Assembly (NCBI GenBank): GCA_025057755.1
Contig: JANWVC010000003.1
Coordinates: forward strand, 124,001-188,000
Length of the DNA stretch: 64,000 nt
Direction of reading: 5' to 3'
Source: Limisphaera sp.
GTDB lineage: Bacteria; Verrucomicrobiota; Verrucomicrobiia; Limisphaerales; Limisphaeraceae
Positions within the stretch are counted from its first letter, which is position 1. Each line of letters begins with the position of its first letter. Positions 25,125 to 34,024 of the stretch are shown here, one piece after another. The notes under the pieces are model-generated. The model was not told the origin of the DNA. It ran no database searches and worked only from the letters and a program-made list of their open reading frames with translations. The translations under genes and the position numbers were made by a program.

Positions 25125-27488
25125 ATGCAATTGCTGAATCGGAAACTGTGGCGTGATTTGCGGCGGATGAAGGGCCAAACCTTGGCGGTGGCCCTTGTCA
25201 TGAGCTGCGGTTTGGCGATGCTCATCATGACCCGCAGTTTGATCCGGTCGCTGGAGTATACTCGACAACATTACTACCTCACACACCGATTTGCCGACGT
25301 CTTTGTAACGTTAAAGAGAGCTCCCTACAACTTACTGGATCGACTGCGAGCGATTCCGGGTGTGGCCGCGGTTCAAGCCAGTATTGCGATTCAGGTTACT
25401 GTGGACCTGCCCCATCTGGATGAACCGGCTAGCGGTACTGTCCGATCGTTACCTGAGGCAGAGCCACTAAATCTTAATCGGCTCTATCTACGCAGGGGAC
25501 GATGGTTGCAAACGGGAGAATCGCATTATCTCCTGGTCAGCGAGGCTTTTGCCGAGGCTAACAAACTGCAACCGGGTGACACGATTGCTCTGTTGCTACA
25601 TGGTCATCGCGAAACTTTTCGCATCGCCGGCTTAGTGCTTTCTCCAGAGATCATTTTCGAGGCGCGTCCGGGTGCCTCCTTACCAGACAACCGGACGTAC
25701 GGGACCTTTTGGATGTGGGAACGAGAGCTGGCAGCTGCGAGTAACATGGAGGGTGCATTCAACTATCTGGCCGTGGCCTTGGGTCCAGGGGCATCAGCCC
25801 AGGCTGTACAAATCGCGCTGGACCGGTTGTTGGAACCCTACGGTGGCCGCGGGGCTTACGCCCGAAAAGACCATCCGTCCCATACGCGTGTATCGGATGA
25901 GATTTTTATTCTGCGGATCCTGTCAGTAGGTTTCCCCGCCTTTTTCCTCAGTGTGGCCGCCTTTATGACCCATGCGGTGTTGATGCGGCTGCTGAGCTTG
26001 CAGCGTGAACAGGTTGCCATCCTCAAGGCCTTCGGCTTTTCAAACGCCCAGGTCGCGGTGCACTACCTGAAATATGGCCTCATAATAGCCGGTTTGGCTG
26101 CGGGACTGGGCACACCGCTGGGGATTTTGCTGGGTCATCGGATTGTGGGGCTCTATCATATGTTTTTTCGGTTCCCCGATTTGCATTTCCGTCTGGATCC
26201 GGGCGCAGTGCTGGTGGCCCTAGCAATAGGCACGCTGGCAGCTGCTGCAGGCGTTGGCACGGCTGTGCATCGGGCCGCTCGGCTACCACCTGCTGAGGCA
26301 ATGCGGCCGGAATCGCCGGCGCAATATCATCGGGCTTGGCCGGAACGAATTGGATTGGCACCCTGGCTGCGTCCGGCAGCCCGCATGGCACTGCGAAATC
26401 TGGAACGACATCCAGCCCAAGCTCTCCTTACGGTCGCCGGACTCTCACTCGCCACAGCATTACTGATTGTGCCCAATTGCTTTCGCGACAGCGTGGATCT
26501 GCTGTTGGGATTTCAATGGGACATTGTCCAGCGTCAGGATCTCAATGTGGGGTTCATTGAGCCGCGGACGCTGGATAGCTTGCACTCGCTACGCCGGTTA
26601 CCGGGCGTTTTGTCCATAGAGCCTTTTCGGGCTGCGCCGGCCCGCATTCGCTTCGGGCCTCGCTCCCGGCAACTTGCCGTGGTAGGAACGCCGGCAAGGT
26701 CTTTGCACAATCGGGTAATCGACCGGCGCTGGCGTCAGATCCCGTTGTCGCCAGCCGGCATGGTGGTGTCGGCTAAACTGGCGGAGGTGCTGGCGGCTCG
26801 ACCGGGCGATTTGCTGGAGGTCGAATTCTTGGAGGGCCAGCGGCGCGTTTGTCAGGTACCGTTGCTCGCGATCTCGGAAGACCTAACCGGTTTGGGAGCG
26901 CATATGGACTTGGACGGGCTCAATCGTTTGCTCGGTGAAGGAGCCCTCGTAACCGGCGCCAGCCTCGCTTTGGATTCTCTTCATCGCCCGAGTTTTCTCC
27001 GAGCTTTGAAGGGAATTCCCCACGTCAGCTGGGTCAGTATCAAGGACTCGTTGCGCGCCAACTTCCGGCAAACCACCGCTACCAGCATCAACGTGATCCA
27101 ACGGATTTATCTCGCTTTTGCGATCGTGGTGGCTTTTGGAGTCGTTTACAACAATGCTCGGATCAGCCTCGCTGAACGTGCACGCGAGCTGGCGACCTTG
27201 CGCGTGTTGGGGTTGACCGAACGGGAAGTAGCGGCTGTGCTGTTGATCGAGCTGGCGGTGCTTGCTTGGCTGGCTATCCCAATAGGACTGGCGTTGGGGA
27301 GCGTTTTGGCCACGGCGATCGTGGAGGCCATCAATACTGAAACGGTACGTCTGCCGGCCGTATTGACTTCGCGTAACTACTGCTTTGCTGCGGCGGTGGT
27401 GCTGGGGGCTGCCCTACTCTCCGCGACGGCCGTATTGCGGAGGATTCAGAGGCTCGACTTGGTGGCTGTGCTCAAGGCCCCAGAATGA
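25125..27488 (+). CDS. FtsX-like ABC transporter permease (duplicated, MacB/LolC-like)
   Basis: A 787-residue permease with eight expected transmembrane helices: one near residue 25, three near residues 275-400, one near 440 and three near 660-780. Each half contains an FtsX domain (RLLSLQREQVAILKAFGFSNAQV and RISLAERARELATLRVLGLTEREV are the typical coupling segments), separated by periplasmic MacB_PCD-like domains. The ATG at 25125 is preferred over a GTG at 25077. With the preceding ATPase it should form an exporter of lipoproteins, peptides or drugs; the substrate cannot be deduced. Confidence 0.92.
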   Translation: MQLLNRKLWRDLRRMKGQTLAVALVMSCGLAMLIMTRSLIRSLEYTRQHYYLTHRFADVFVTLKRAPYNLLDRLRAIPGVAAVQASIAIQVTVDLPHLDEPASGTVRSLPEAEPLNLNRLYLRRGRWLQTGESHYLLVSEAFAEANKLQPGDTIALLLHGHRETFRIAGLVLSPEIIFEARPGASLPDNRTYGTFWMWERELAAASNMEGAFNYLAVALGPGASAQAVQIALDRLLEPYGGRGAYARKDHPSHTRVSDEIFILRILSVGFPAFFLSVAAFMTHAVLMRLLSLQREQVAILKAFGFSNAQVAVHYLKYGLIIAGLAAGLGTPLGILLGHRIVGLYHMFFRFPDLHFRLDPGAVLVALAIGTLAAAAGVGTAVHRAARLPPAEAMRPESPAQYHRAWPERIGLAPWLRPAARMALRNLERHPAQALLTVAGLSLATALLIVPNCFRDSVDLLLGFQWDIVQRQDLNVGFIEPRTLDSLHSLRRLPGVLSIEPFRAAPARIRFGPRSRQLAVVGTPARSLHNRVIDRRWRQIPLSPAGMVVSAKLAEVLAARPGDLLEVEFLEGQRRVCQVPLLAISEDLTGLGAHMDLDGLNRLLGEGALVTGASLALDSLHRPSFLRALKGIPHVSWVSIKDSLRANFRQTTATSINVIQRIYLAFAIVVAFGVVYNNARISLAERARELATLRVLGLTEREVAAVLLIELAVLAWLAIPIGLALGSVLATAIVEAINTETVRLPAVLTSRNYCFAAAVVLGAALLSATAVLRRIQRLDLVAVLKAPE

Positions 27489-27798
27489 TCCAGGGCCAGC
27501 AAGACTCAGAAGGCTGATGGCAAGTCCGACGAGGCCTGGCTATCCCAAGCAATACCGGCAACCGAGGCGGCCCCGATCTCATCCCTCCTCAGACATTCCC
27601 CCCTTGGCTAACGGGATCTTTTCGCCTTGCCGCAGCCCGTGCGTGCAGACGCGGACCGGCCCCCCGACTTTGACAAGGCGCAGGGGAATGGGATCGCTCT
27701 TTTCAACGGCCTTACTCCGCGCGGCTGTTGGCGACCCCTGTGTCCAGGCAAAGAAGCGCATTGTCAGAGGGGTCCGCCACCGATATTTCTACGCGGTC
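27489..27798. other. intergenic region before the Yip1 gene
   Basis: A plus-strand frame is open through it into the Yip1 gene but its translation has no similarity and unusual composition. The minus strand also has a short open frame (27579-27761) that is not recognised. No promoter or terminator is clear. Confidence 0.4.
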
Positions 27799-28428
27799 AT
27801 GATTCGTGCTTTTTTGCTGGTCTTGGAACCGCAGCGGACGTGGGATGCGATCGCCATGAAGAACCGTAGCGTGGCACGCATTTTTTGGACCTATGTGATG
27901 CCGCTGCTCATCCTCGGTTCGGTTGTGGAAGGGCTGGGAATGCACTTCTGGGGTGAATGGCGGGGAGAACCGCTCCGATTGAAATTGATGACCGTCCCAG
28001 AAGTGATTGCGATTGAAATCGTGCACATCGGAGTGTACGTGGCGGTGCTCTTTTTCGGCGCCAAGATGTTTAAAAGTCTCGGTGAAACTTTTCACGGCAA
28101 TCACACCTTCCAGCAGGCTTTCACGGTGGTTGCCTACGGGTTGGGACCGTTTTGGACGCTGCGTGTCCTCGATGCGTGGCCAGGAGTCAGCCCGTGGGTC
28201 ACCTATGCCTTGGGAATGGGGTTCATGTTGGGGGTGCTTTACCACGGAGTGCCGCGCGTCATGATGCCAGATCCACCACAGGCCTTCGGACTGTACCTCA
28301 TTGGGAGCCTGGTAATGGTTTTGGCCGTAGGACTCGGGCGTTTCTTACTGGTTTGGTTACAGCAGGGGCGATTTGTGGAGCTGGAACGTCTCCTGGTTCG
28401 AACCATTCAGACCCTGTTGGGTGGATGA
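27799..28428 (+). CDS. Yip1 family membrane protein
   Basis: A 209-residue protein with about five helices. The N-terminus (MIRAFLLVLEPQRTWDAIA) is the typical Yip1-domain entry in which a short amphipathic segment with a P-x-x-T/A-W/F motif precedes the first helix; FVGGxxx-like AFTVVAYGLGPFWTLRVLDAWPG and the terminal helix GLYLIGSLVMVLAVGLGRFLL also fit. Function in bacteria is unknown. The ATG at 27799 is the only one that gives this N-terminus. It is convergent with ftsZ. Confidence 0.8.
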   Translation: MIRAFLLVLEPQRTWDAIAMKNRSVARIFWTYVMPLLILGSVVEGLGMHFWGEWRGEPLRLKLMTVPEVIAIEIVHIGVYVAVLFFGAKMFKSLGETFHGNHTFQQAFTVVAYGLGPFWTLRVLDAWPGVSPWVTYALGMGFMLGVLYHGVPRVMMPDPPQAFGLYLIGSLVMVLAVGLGRFLLVWLQQGRFVELERLLVRTIQTLLGG

Positions 28429-28590
28429 CACATCAACTCGCAACACGGCCCAGTCGACGTTTCCACCAAGGCTCTCAACAGCAAGGCCGGTATTCCACTC
28501 TTTTGGAAGCCATGCGGCTCTTGGGCCTGACTCTACGTTTACCGGCGGAAAAGACGGCGCACAGTTCCCGGGTGACCGGACGACGCCATC

Positions 28591-29934
28591 TCAATCCAGC
28601 ACAATGCCTCTTCGAATGAAGGTGGGCACGTCCAGGTCTTCGCCCCGATGGATGTTGGGTCGAGTCTTCTCGAAACGTCCGCGTGTGGCAACGTCGAGGG
28701 GGAGCGTGCCTTGTTGCCAGCGGCCCCGGCCCTGACGAGACGCCGACGACGAAGGGAGCGACCGCTCGCACTTGCTCCCGTTCCCGGCATTTCTCGCGTC
28801 GGATGCCCCTGCAGCCCTCGGCTCGACCGTATCGGTGGATCTTGCGACACTACCATACATGACTTGAGCCGGTCCGGACCCTTCGGCCATTGGGGTGGAT
28901 CCATGTTCCCTTGATGGCTCTAATGAGGTCGCTCCGTTGCCTCGGACTTGGCCTCGCCGAGTGACTAACCACAATACACGAAGCCGGTTTTGCCAATGCG
29001 GTTGCAGTCCGGCACCCACCAAGATTTCAGCCCGAGGAGCCCGTTGGCGCATGCTTCCCACGAGCTGCTCGACTTCGACTGCGGTCAGGTCGTTTCCGCC
29101 TGTGAGGTAAACGAGGACAGAAGTAGCTGCCTGGAGGCCTCCTCCCCCGTCCAGCAGGGGGTGTTGCATTAAAGCTGCCTCTAATTGTTCCAATCGGTCC
29201 GAGCCCTCTGCTTGAGCAGTTACAAAAACACTCTCGGCGTGTCTACCCCGCAGGAGTTCGCATAGGTTGTCCAAGGGCAAGGGAATCAAACCTCGTTGAG
29301 TCAAAGCATCTCCAAACGCCTCTAATCCTAATGCCAACACTTGGTTCACACGCTCATAAACCTCCAGCAAGGGCGTCCGTGGAGGGAGCAGAGGCAGAAA
29401 CTTCTGATTCGGTACGCATACCAGTCCGTCCGAGGCAAGTCGCAGCTCTTCCAAGGCCGATTGGGCTCGTCGTTGCCGCAAATCTCCCTCCCACTGAAAG
29501 GGCATAAAGACAACTGCCAAGACCCTGGCACCGGCCTCCCGGGCGGCTCGGGCCAAGACGGGAGTCATACCGCTGCCCGTGGCCCCGCCAAGACCCGCCA
29601 CCAGCAAGACCCATTCAATTCCCTGACACAGTTCCACCAGCCGGCCGTAATCTTCTTGAGCCAATGCCCGCGCCCGTTCCAGCTCATCGACACTGGTGCT
29701 GTTAATTCTACCACCACCCCGCATTTGCACACAGATCACGCCCGAGGCGAACTCACTTGGTTCATCCCAAGGGGATAACACCACGGCCAAAGACCTTTCA
29801 GAGAATGAACCCGAGCCCAGACAGCGGACCAACCGACCACCCGCCGTTCCCACACCGATCAGGCGGAGTGTTGCGTGAGGGCCCGGAAGTTCTGTAGAAG
29901 CCTCTTCCCGAACCAAAGATTTTTCCGTGACCAT
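28591..29934 (-). CDS. ftsZ: cell division protein FtsZ, divergent
   Basis: Tubulin-like GTPase that forms the division ring; 447 residues. The fold is evident: IGVGTAGGRLV (T1), MRGGGRINS (T3), the GTP-binding signature as GLGGATGSGMTP (consensus GGGTGTG), NQVLALGLEAFGDALTQRGLI, and HPLLDGGGGLQAATSVLVYLTGG. The C-terminal FtsA/ZipA-binding peptide is kept as DLDVPTFIRRG. The T7 loop, which supplies the catalytic acidic residues to the neighbouring subunit (N-x-D-F-x-D), reads PLPLDNL, so both aspartates are lost. It starts five bases after ftsA and is the last gene of the dcw cluster. Confidence 0.93.
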   Translation of the reverse strand: MVTEKSLVREEASTELPGPHATLRLIGVGTAGGRLVRCLGSGSFSERSLAVVLSPWDEPSEFASGVICVQMRGGGRINSTSVDELERARALAQEDYGRLVELCQGIEWVLLVAGLGGATGSGMTPVLARAAREAGARVLAVVFMPFQWEGDLRQRRAQSALEELRLASDGLVCVPNQKFLPLLPPRTPLLEVYERVNQVLALGLEAFGDALTQRGLIPLPLDNLCELLRGRHAESVFVTAQAEGSDRLEQLEAALMQHPLLDGGGGLQAATSVLVYLTGGNDLTAVEVEQLVGSMRQRAPRAEILVGAGLQPHWQNRLRVLWLVTRRGQVRGNGATSLEPSREHGSTPMAEGSGPAQVMYGSVARSTDTVEPRAAGASDARNAGNGSKCERSLPSSSASRQGRGRWQQGTLPLDVATRGRFEKTRPNIHRGEDLDVPTFIRRGIVLD

Positions 29935-29939
29935 GGTTG

Positions 29940-31163
29940 CTATGGACGATGAATCAGTGACCGTAACCGCTCGGCCAACCCGCGCATCAAACCGCGCCGT
30001 GCAGGTCGAATCCGTTGCTGTTGCTGAGCAAATTTTAATAAGCCGATTCCGGTGGCGAATTCTGGCTGATCCAATGCCGACTTCAGTCCGTTGACTCCCA
30101 CGGTTCGGCCCAAGCTAACCGGCAGTTCGAATACCTGCTCGGCCAGTGCGGCGACATGCGGAATGCGCGCGCAACCGCCGCACAACTGCACCCCTGCTCG
30201 CAAACAGTCGTACAAGCCAGCTTCTTCAATTTCACGCCGCACTAACTCAAACGTCTCTTCCAGCCGCAAATGCATGATCCGACGCAAATGTTCGAGATTC
30301 ACGGACCGCAACGGTAAACCTACGTCGCTGGTCAGGTCCAAGGTCTGGCCCCGAATGCGGTCCTCCACAAACGCTGCCCCGTAGTCCACCTTCAATTGTT
30401 CGGCCCGATACAATGAGAGCTTCAACCCCGAGGCCAGGTCGTTGGTCACATGATCCCCACCCACAGCCAGCACACCTGCGTGGCGGAGAATCCCTCCAGC
30501 AAATACCACGTAATCTGTAGTGCCCCCGCCCATGTCGATGACCAAAACGCCGTCTCGTTTCTCCTCGGGATTCAAGACGGCCAGAGCCGAAGCCAAACCG
30601 CTGAAGACAATCTCCTCGACCTCCAAGTGCACGGAACGCACGGCCCGGATCGAATTCTGCAGCCGATGCAGTTCTCCCGTGATCACGTGGACACGAGCTT
30701 CCAAGCGCCGACCGAGCATTCCGACCGGTTCCCGGACATCGTCACGGCCATCCACTTGAAAATGCTGCCGCACTGTGTGAATGACCTCTTCATGGGCCGG
30801 CAAGCTTAAGGTCCGCGCGTTGCGAAGTACCTCTGCCACATCTTCCTCTGTAATGCCTCCGTCCGGGTCGCGCACCGTGTGCACGCCGCAATTGTCAAAC
30901 CCGCGAATGTGCCCGCCAGACACGGCCAGGTAAACCGTTTGAACCTCCACGTTGGCCATTTGCTCGGCCTCACCCACGGCCTGGCGGATGTCGGCCTCTG
31001 CCCGTTCCATGTCTACGATTTCCCCTTTGCGGACCCCGCTGGAACGGCTTTGACCCAAACCAATAATGCTCAATTGCCCCTCCTCATCCAATTCGCCGAC
31101 GATCGCGCAGACTTTGGAGGTCCCAATTTCCAGCCCCACCACAATTCGGGTCGCGTCGAACAT
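29940..31163 (-). CDS. ftsA: cell division protein FtsA
   Basis: Actin-like membrane tether for FtsZ, 407 residues. The ATPase core shows VGLEIGTSKVCAIVGE (phosphate 1), VIDMGGGTTDYVVFAGG (phosphate 2) and VQLCGGCARIPHV (adenosine region, normally GGxA), with the FtsA-specific 1C domain around residues 85-165. The C-terminus MRGLAERLRSLIHR is an amphipathic membrane-targeting helix. AGGAAAGG precedes the ATG at a good distance. It follows ftsQ by nine bases. Confidence 0.96.
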   Translation of the reverse strand: MFDATRIVVGLEIGTSKVCAIVGELDEEGQLSIIGLGQSRSSGVRKGEIVDMERAEADIRQAVGEAEQMANVEVQTVYLAVSGGHIRGFDNCGVHTVRDPDGGITEEDVAEVLRNARTLSLPAHEEVIHTVRQHFQVDGRDDVREPVGMLGRRLEARVHVITGELHRLQNSIRAVRSVHLEVEEIVFSGLASALAVLNPEEKRDGVLVIDMGGGTTDYVVFAGGILRHAGVLAVGGDHVTNDLASGLKLSLYRAEQLKVDYGAAFVEDRIRGQTLDLTSDVGLPLRSVNLEHLRRIMHLRLEETFELVRREIEEAGLYDCLRAGVQLCGGCARIPHVAALAEQVFELPVSLGRTVGVNGLKSALDQPEFATGIGLLKFAQQQQRIRPARRGLMRGLAERLRSLIHRP

Positions 31164-31172
31164 GACCTTTCC

Positions 31173-32111
31173 TCAGCCTCGTTGAGCTCGGCCCGGCGCC
31201 GGCGGAATACCATTGGTTTCCCCCCCGCGCCATCGCACCGGTATGTTGTTGCCGACTGCCAGATCCAGCGTCTCGATGCAGCGTTGATGACGCAGCCCGG
31301 CCTCGTAGATCTCACGCCAACGCAACAACTGCCTCTCGAAATCTCGCAATCCGAACGTGATTCGGGCGTCGTCAGCAGTCACCACTTCTAGCACCCCGTC
31401 GCCTACGGTTAGTTCCCGAATTTCCACCAGACCGGCCATGGGGGAGCGCTGCAAGGCCTTTAACCACCCTAGTGCTGCTGTGATGGATCCGTGCTCAAGT
31501 TTTCGACCGGGTTGGACCTCGTGGAGCCCTACACCCCGCAACAGGGGCAGGGTCGGCTCCGGTGGCGGCCCCATCCCTACCAAACGCGGATCCATCGGTG
31601 GCACCACCACTCCTTCGCCATCAATCCCGTATTGAACGAAATCGACTCCGCCGCCCGGCAGGGGCAGGGGCACCTGCACTATGGCCAAAGGCCGCCGTTC
31701 CCGGACATGAATGCGCAAGGTATCCGGAAAAACCCGTTCGACCCATACCCCGGCCACATAAGGCACCAACTCCAATCCGCGCTTAACTTGCGAGAGGTCC
31801 AGCGCCAACAAGTTCATGCCGGGTTGCACTCCCGCCCAACGACGCAATTGATCCACCGACAAGACTCCATCCGTGTACACTTCGACTCGCCGCAATTGAA
31901 AGCGTGGATTCTCGTAAAACAATCGGTTCTGCAACCAGGCTCCGCCATACCAAAACAACAAAGCCCCCACTCCGCATGCAGCCATCAGTGCCGACAACCG
32001 TGCCGCCAGCCGCATCCGCGCTGAGCGAGCTGCCTCAGCCCGCATGCGCACGCTCAGCAAACGGTCGCGTCCCAACCGTCGATTTCGCAAGTTCCGACGC
32101 CAGCCTAGCAT
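31173..32111 (-). CDS. ftsQ: cell division protein FtsQ
   Basis: Single-pass divisome protein, 312 residues: a basic cytoplasmic N-terminus (GWRRNLRNRRLGRDRLLSVR), one transmembrane helix near residues 41-60 (LSALMAACGVGALLFWYGG), a POTRA domain (FQLRRVEVYTDGVLSVDQLRRWAG...GMNLLALDL) and a C-terminal FtsQ beta domain. The ATG at 32111 overlaps the ddl stop by seven bases. It sits between ddl and ftsA, the conserved order. Confidence 0.9.
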   Translation of the reverse strand: MLGWRRNLRNRRLGRDRLLSVRMRAEAARSARMRLAARLSALMAACGVGALLFWYGGAWLQNRLFYENPRFQLRRVEVYTDGVLSVDQLRRWAGVQPGMNLLALDLSQVKRGLELVPYVAGVWVERVFPDTLRIHVRERRPLAIVQVPLPLPGGGVDFVQYGIDGEGVVVPPMDPRLVGMGPPPEPTLPLLRGVGLHEVQPGRKLEHGSITAALGWLKALQRSPMAGLVEIRELTVGDGVLEVVTADDARITFGLRDFERQLLRWREIYEAGLRHQRCIETLDLAVGNNIPVRWRGGETNGIPPAPGRAQRG

Positions 32112-33067
32112 CGCAATGGCTCCCGCGATGTTCTGCCTGTTCCGGCCGATTTGCCAGATCGCTGCCAAGCCAACGCTATCATGCGTTCGCACAGATCCTC
32201 ATACGTGATGCCGGCAGCGCGTGCCGCCCGGGGCAGAGCACTTGTAGGCGTCATGCCTGGCAGCGTGTTCACCTCCAACACGACCGGTAACCCATCCGGC
32301 CGTACGATGATGTCCACCCGACCATAATCCCGCCCTCCGATAGCGTCGAAAGCAGCCCGGGCCGCCGTACGAATGCGCTCAGCCGTTATTTCATCCCACG
32401 GCGCGGGACATAAATACTCTGCGGCGCCCGGTGTGTACTTGGTGTGGTAATCGTACAAACCTTGCTTCAAGCGCACTTCGCTGATCGGCAGGATTTGGTC
32501 CCCTAGCAGCCCAACGGTGCATTCCCGGCCCGTCACTTTTTCCTCCACCAACAAGCAAGTATCGTAACGCCACGCTTCAGCTAGTGCGCGGGGCCAATCC
32601 GCGCGATCCTCCACCAACTGCAAACCCAAACTGGAGCCCTGGCGTGCTGGTTTGACTATCAACGGAGGTTCCCACCCGACGGGCCAGGCAGCCTCCGGAC
32701 GCTCGATCACCATATATCGGGGCGTAGGCACACCTGCGGCTACGAATCGCTGCTTACTCAATATCTTATTAAACCCGACGCGGCTGGCTTCCGGCCCACA
32801 TCCCGTGTATGGCACACCCAGCTTTTCCAATTCCGCTTGCACAGTGCCATCCTCACCGTAAGCGCCGTGCAGAGCCAGAAACACGACATCGGTTCCTTCC
32901 GGCAACACCCAGCCGGGTTCCGCCGGGTCCAGCTCATGGACTCGATGCCCGCGCGATCGTAAAGCGGCCGCCACACCGAGGCCCGAGCGCAACGACACTT
33001 CTCGCTCTGCTGAAGGGCCGCCCATCATCACCGTAATCGTTAGCTTGCGCTCCAACATGCTTCCCAT
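32105..33067 (-). CDS. ddl: D-alanine--D-alanine ligase
   Basis: ATP-grasp enzyme making the D-Ala-D-Ala dipeptide for MurF; 320 residues. It has GGPSAEREVSLRSG at the N-terminus, LHGAYGEDGTVQAELE near residue 66, IVKPARQGSSLGLQ near residue 138, the omega-loop region YHTKYTPGAAEY, and EVNTLPGMTPTS near residue 272. AGGAAGG before the ATG at 33067 supports this start over ATG 33058. It overlaps murB by 28 bases. No vancomycin-resistance-type lactate ligase features are apparent. Confidence 0.96.
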   Translation of the reverse strand: MGSMLERKLTITVMMGGPSAEREVSLRSGLGVAAALRSRGHRVHELDPAEPGWVLPEGTDVVFLALHGAYGEDGTVQAELEKLGVPYTGCGPEASRVGFNKILSKQRFVAAGVPTPRYMVIERPEAAWPVGWEPPLIVKPARQGSSLGLQLVEDRADWPRALAEAWRYDTCLLVEEKVTGRECTVGLLGDQILPISEVRLKQGLYDYHTKYTPGAAEYLCPAPWDEITAERIRTAARAAFDAIGGRDYGRVDIIVRPDGLPVVLEVNTLPGMTPTSALPRAARAAGITYEDLCERMIALAWQRSGKSAGTGRTSREPLRC

Positions 33068-34008
33068 GGGCCTTCCTCACCCACCATCAACACCTCCGGC
33101 TCCAGCTCCACGCCGCATTGAAGGCGAACATGTTCTTGAAGCCTTCGAATCAATCGCATCACGTCCGCTGCCGTAGCTCCCGGCTCGGTCACGATGAAAT
33201 TCGCATGCTCACTACTGACGCGAGCCCCTCCCTCGCGCCATCCCTTGCATCCCAATCGATCCAGCAACATCCCCGCAGGCATCCCTGGCGGATTCTTGAA
33301 AACACAACCAGCACTGGGGGCAGCCGGTTGGGTCGCCCATCGCCGTTCACTGTAAAGCCGCATTCGTTCTTGAATCTGCTCGCGCGGCGCCGGTTGACCG
33401 CGCAACACAGCCGCCAATGCGATCCGGCCTTTCAACCCCTCGCACGCGCGATACCGGGCATCCATTCGTTCCGCAGGCCAGTCCTCCACCCTACCGTCCG
33501 CATCCATGAAACGCACCGTTTCGACCACATCAAACATGCTCGAACCCATGGCGCCCGCGTTCATGCGGAGCGCGCCTCCCACACTGCCCGGAATGCCCTC
33601 CAAAAACTCCAATCCGCTCAGACCAGCGTCGCGCGCCGCCAAGGCCACCGCTTTCAATCGTGCGCCCGCGCCACAATCAAGCCGGTTCCCCCACACCTTC
33701 ACATGTTGCCATTTATCCTGGCTGAGGGCCACTACCACACCTCGAAAACCTGCATCATGAACCAACAAATTGGATCCTCGTCCGATTACCAGCAAAGGGA
33801 CCTGCATCTCCCGACACAGCCGCACCACCCATCCCAAATCTGCCTCATCGGCAGGCTCAACCCAGAGATCCGCTGGTCCCCCCACCCGCCAGGTCGTCCG
33901 CCGCGCCAGTGGTTCATCCCGCAAAATGCGCGCCTGTGGGGAAAGGTTTCGCTGCAACTGTTCCAACAGCTTGCCGACCGCAGCCGCTTTTGAGGTTATG
34001 GAATCCAT
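33040..34008 (-). CDS. murB: UDP-N-acetylmuramate dehydrogenase (type II MurB)
   Basis: FAD enzyme reducing UDP-GlcNAc-enolpyruvate to UDP-MurNAc; 322 residues. FAD-binding motifs are WRVGGPADLWVEP, LLVIGRGSNLLVHDAGFRG and FLEGIPGSVGGALRMNAGA. The proton-donor position lies in PSAGCVFKNPPG, a Cys where E. coli has Ser; Cys versions occur in other type II enzymes. The late ARVSSEHANFIV segment carries the catalytic Glu region. It follows murG by 16 bases, the place where murC is normally found. Confidence 0.95.
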   Translation of the reverse strand: MDSITSKAAAVGKLLEQLQRNLSPQARILRDEPLARRTTWRVGGPADLWVEPADEADLGWVVRLCREMQVPLLVIGRGSNLLVHDAGFRGVVVALSQDKWQHVKVWGNRLDCGAGARLKAVALAARDAGLSGLEFLEGIPGSVGGALRMNAGAMGSSMFDVVETVRFMDADGRVEDWPAERMDARYRACEGLKGRIALAAVLRGQPAPREQIQERMRLYSERRWATQPAAPSAGCVFKNPPGMPAGMLLDRLGCKGWREGGARVSSEHANFIVTEPGATAADVMRLIRRLQEHVRLQCGVELEPEVLMVGEEGPWEACWSAS

Positions 34009-34024
34009 TTCGCTGCTGCTCCGC

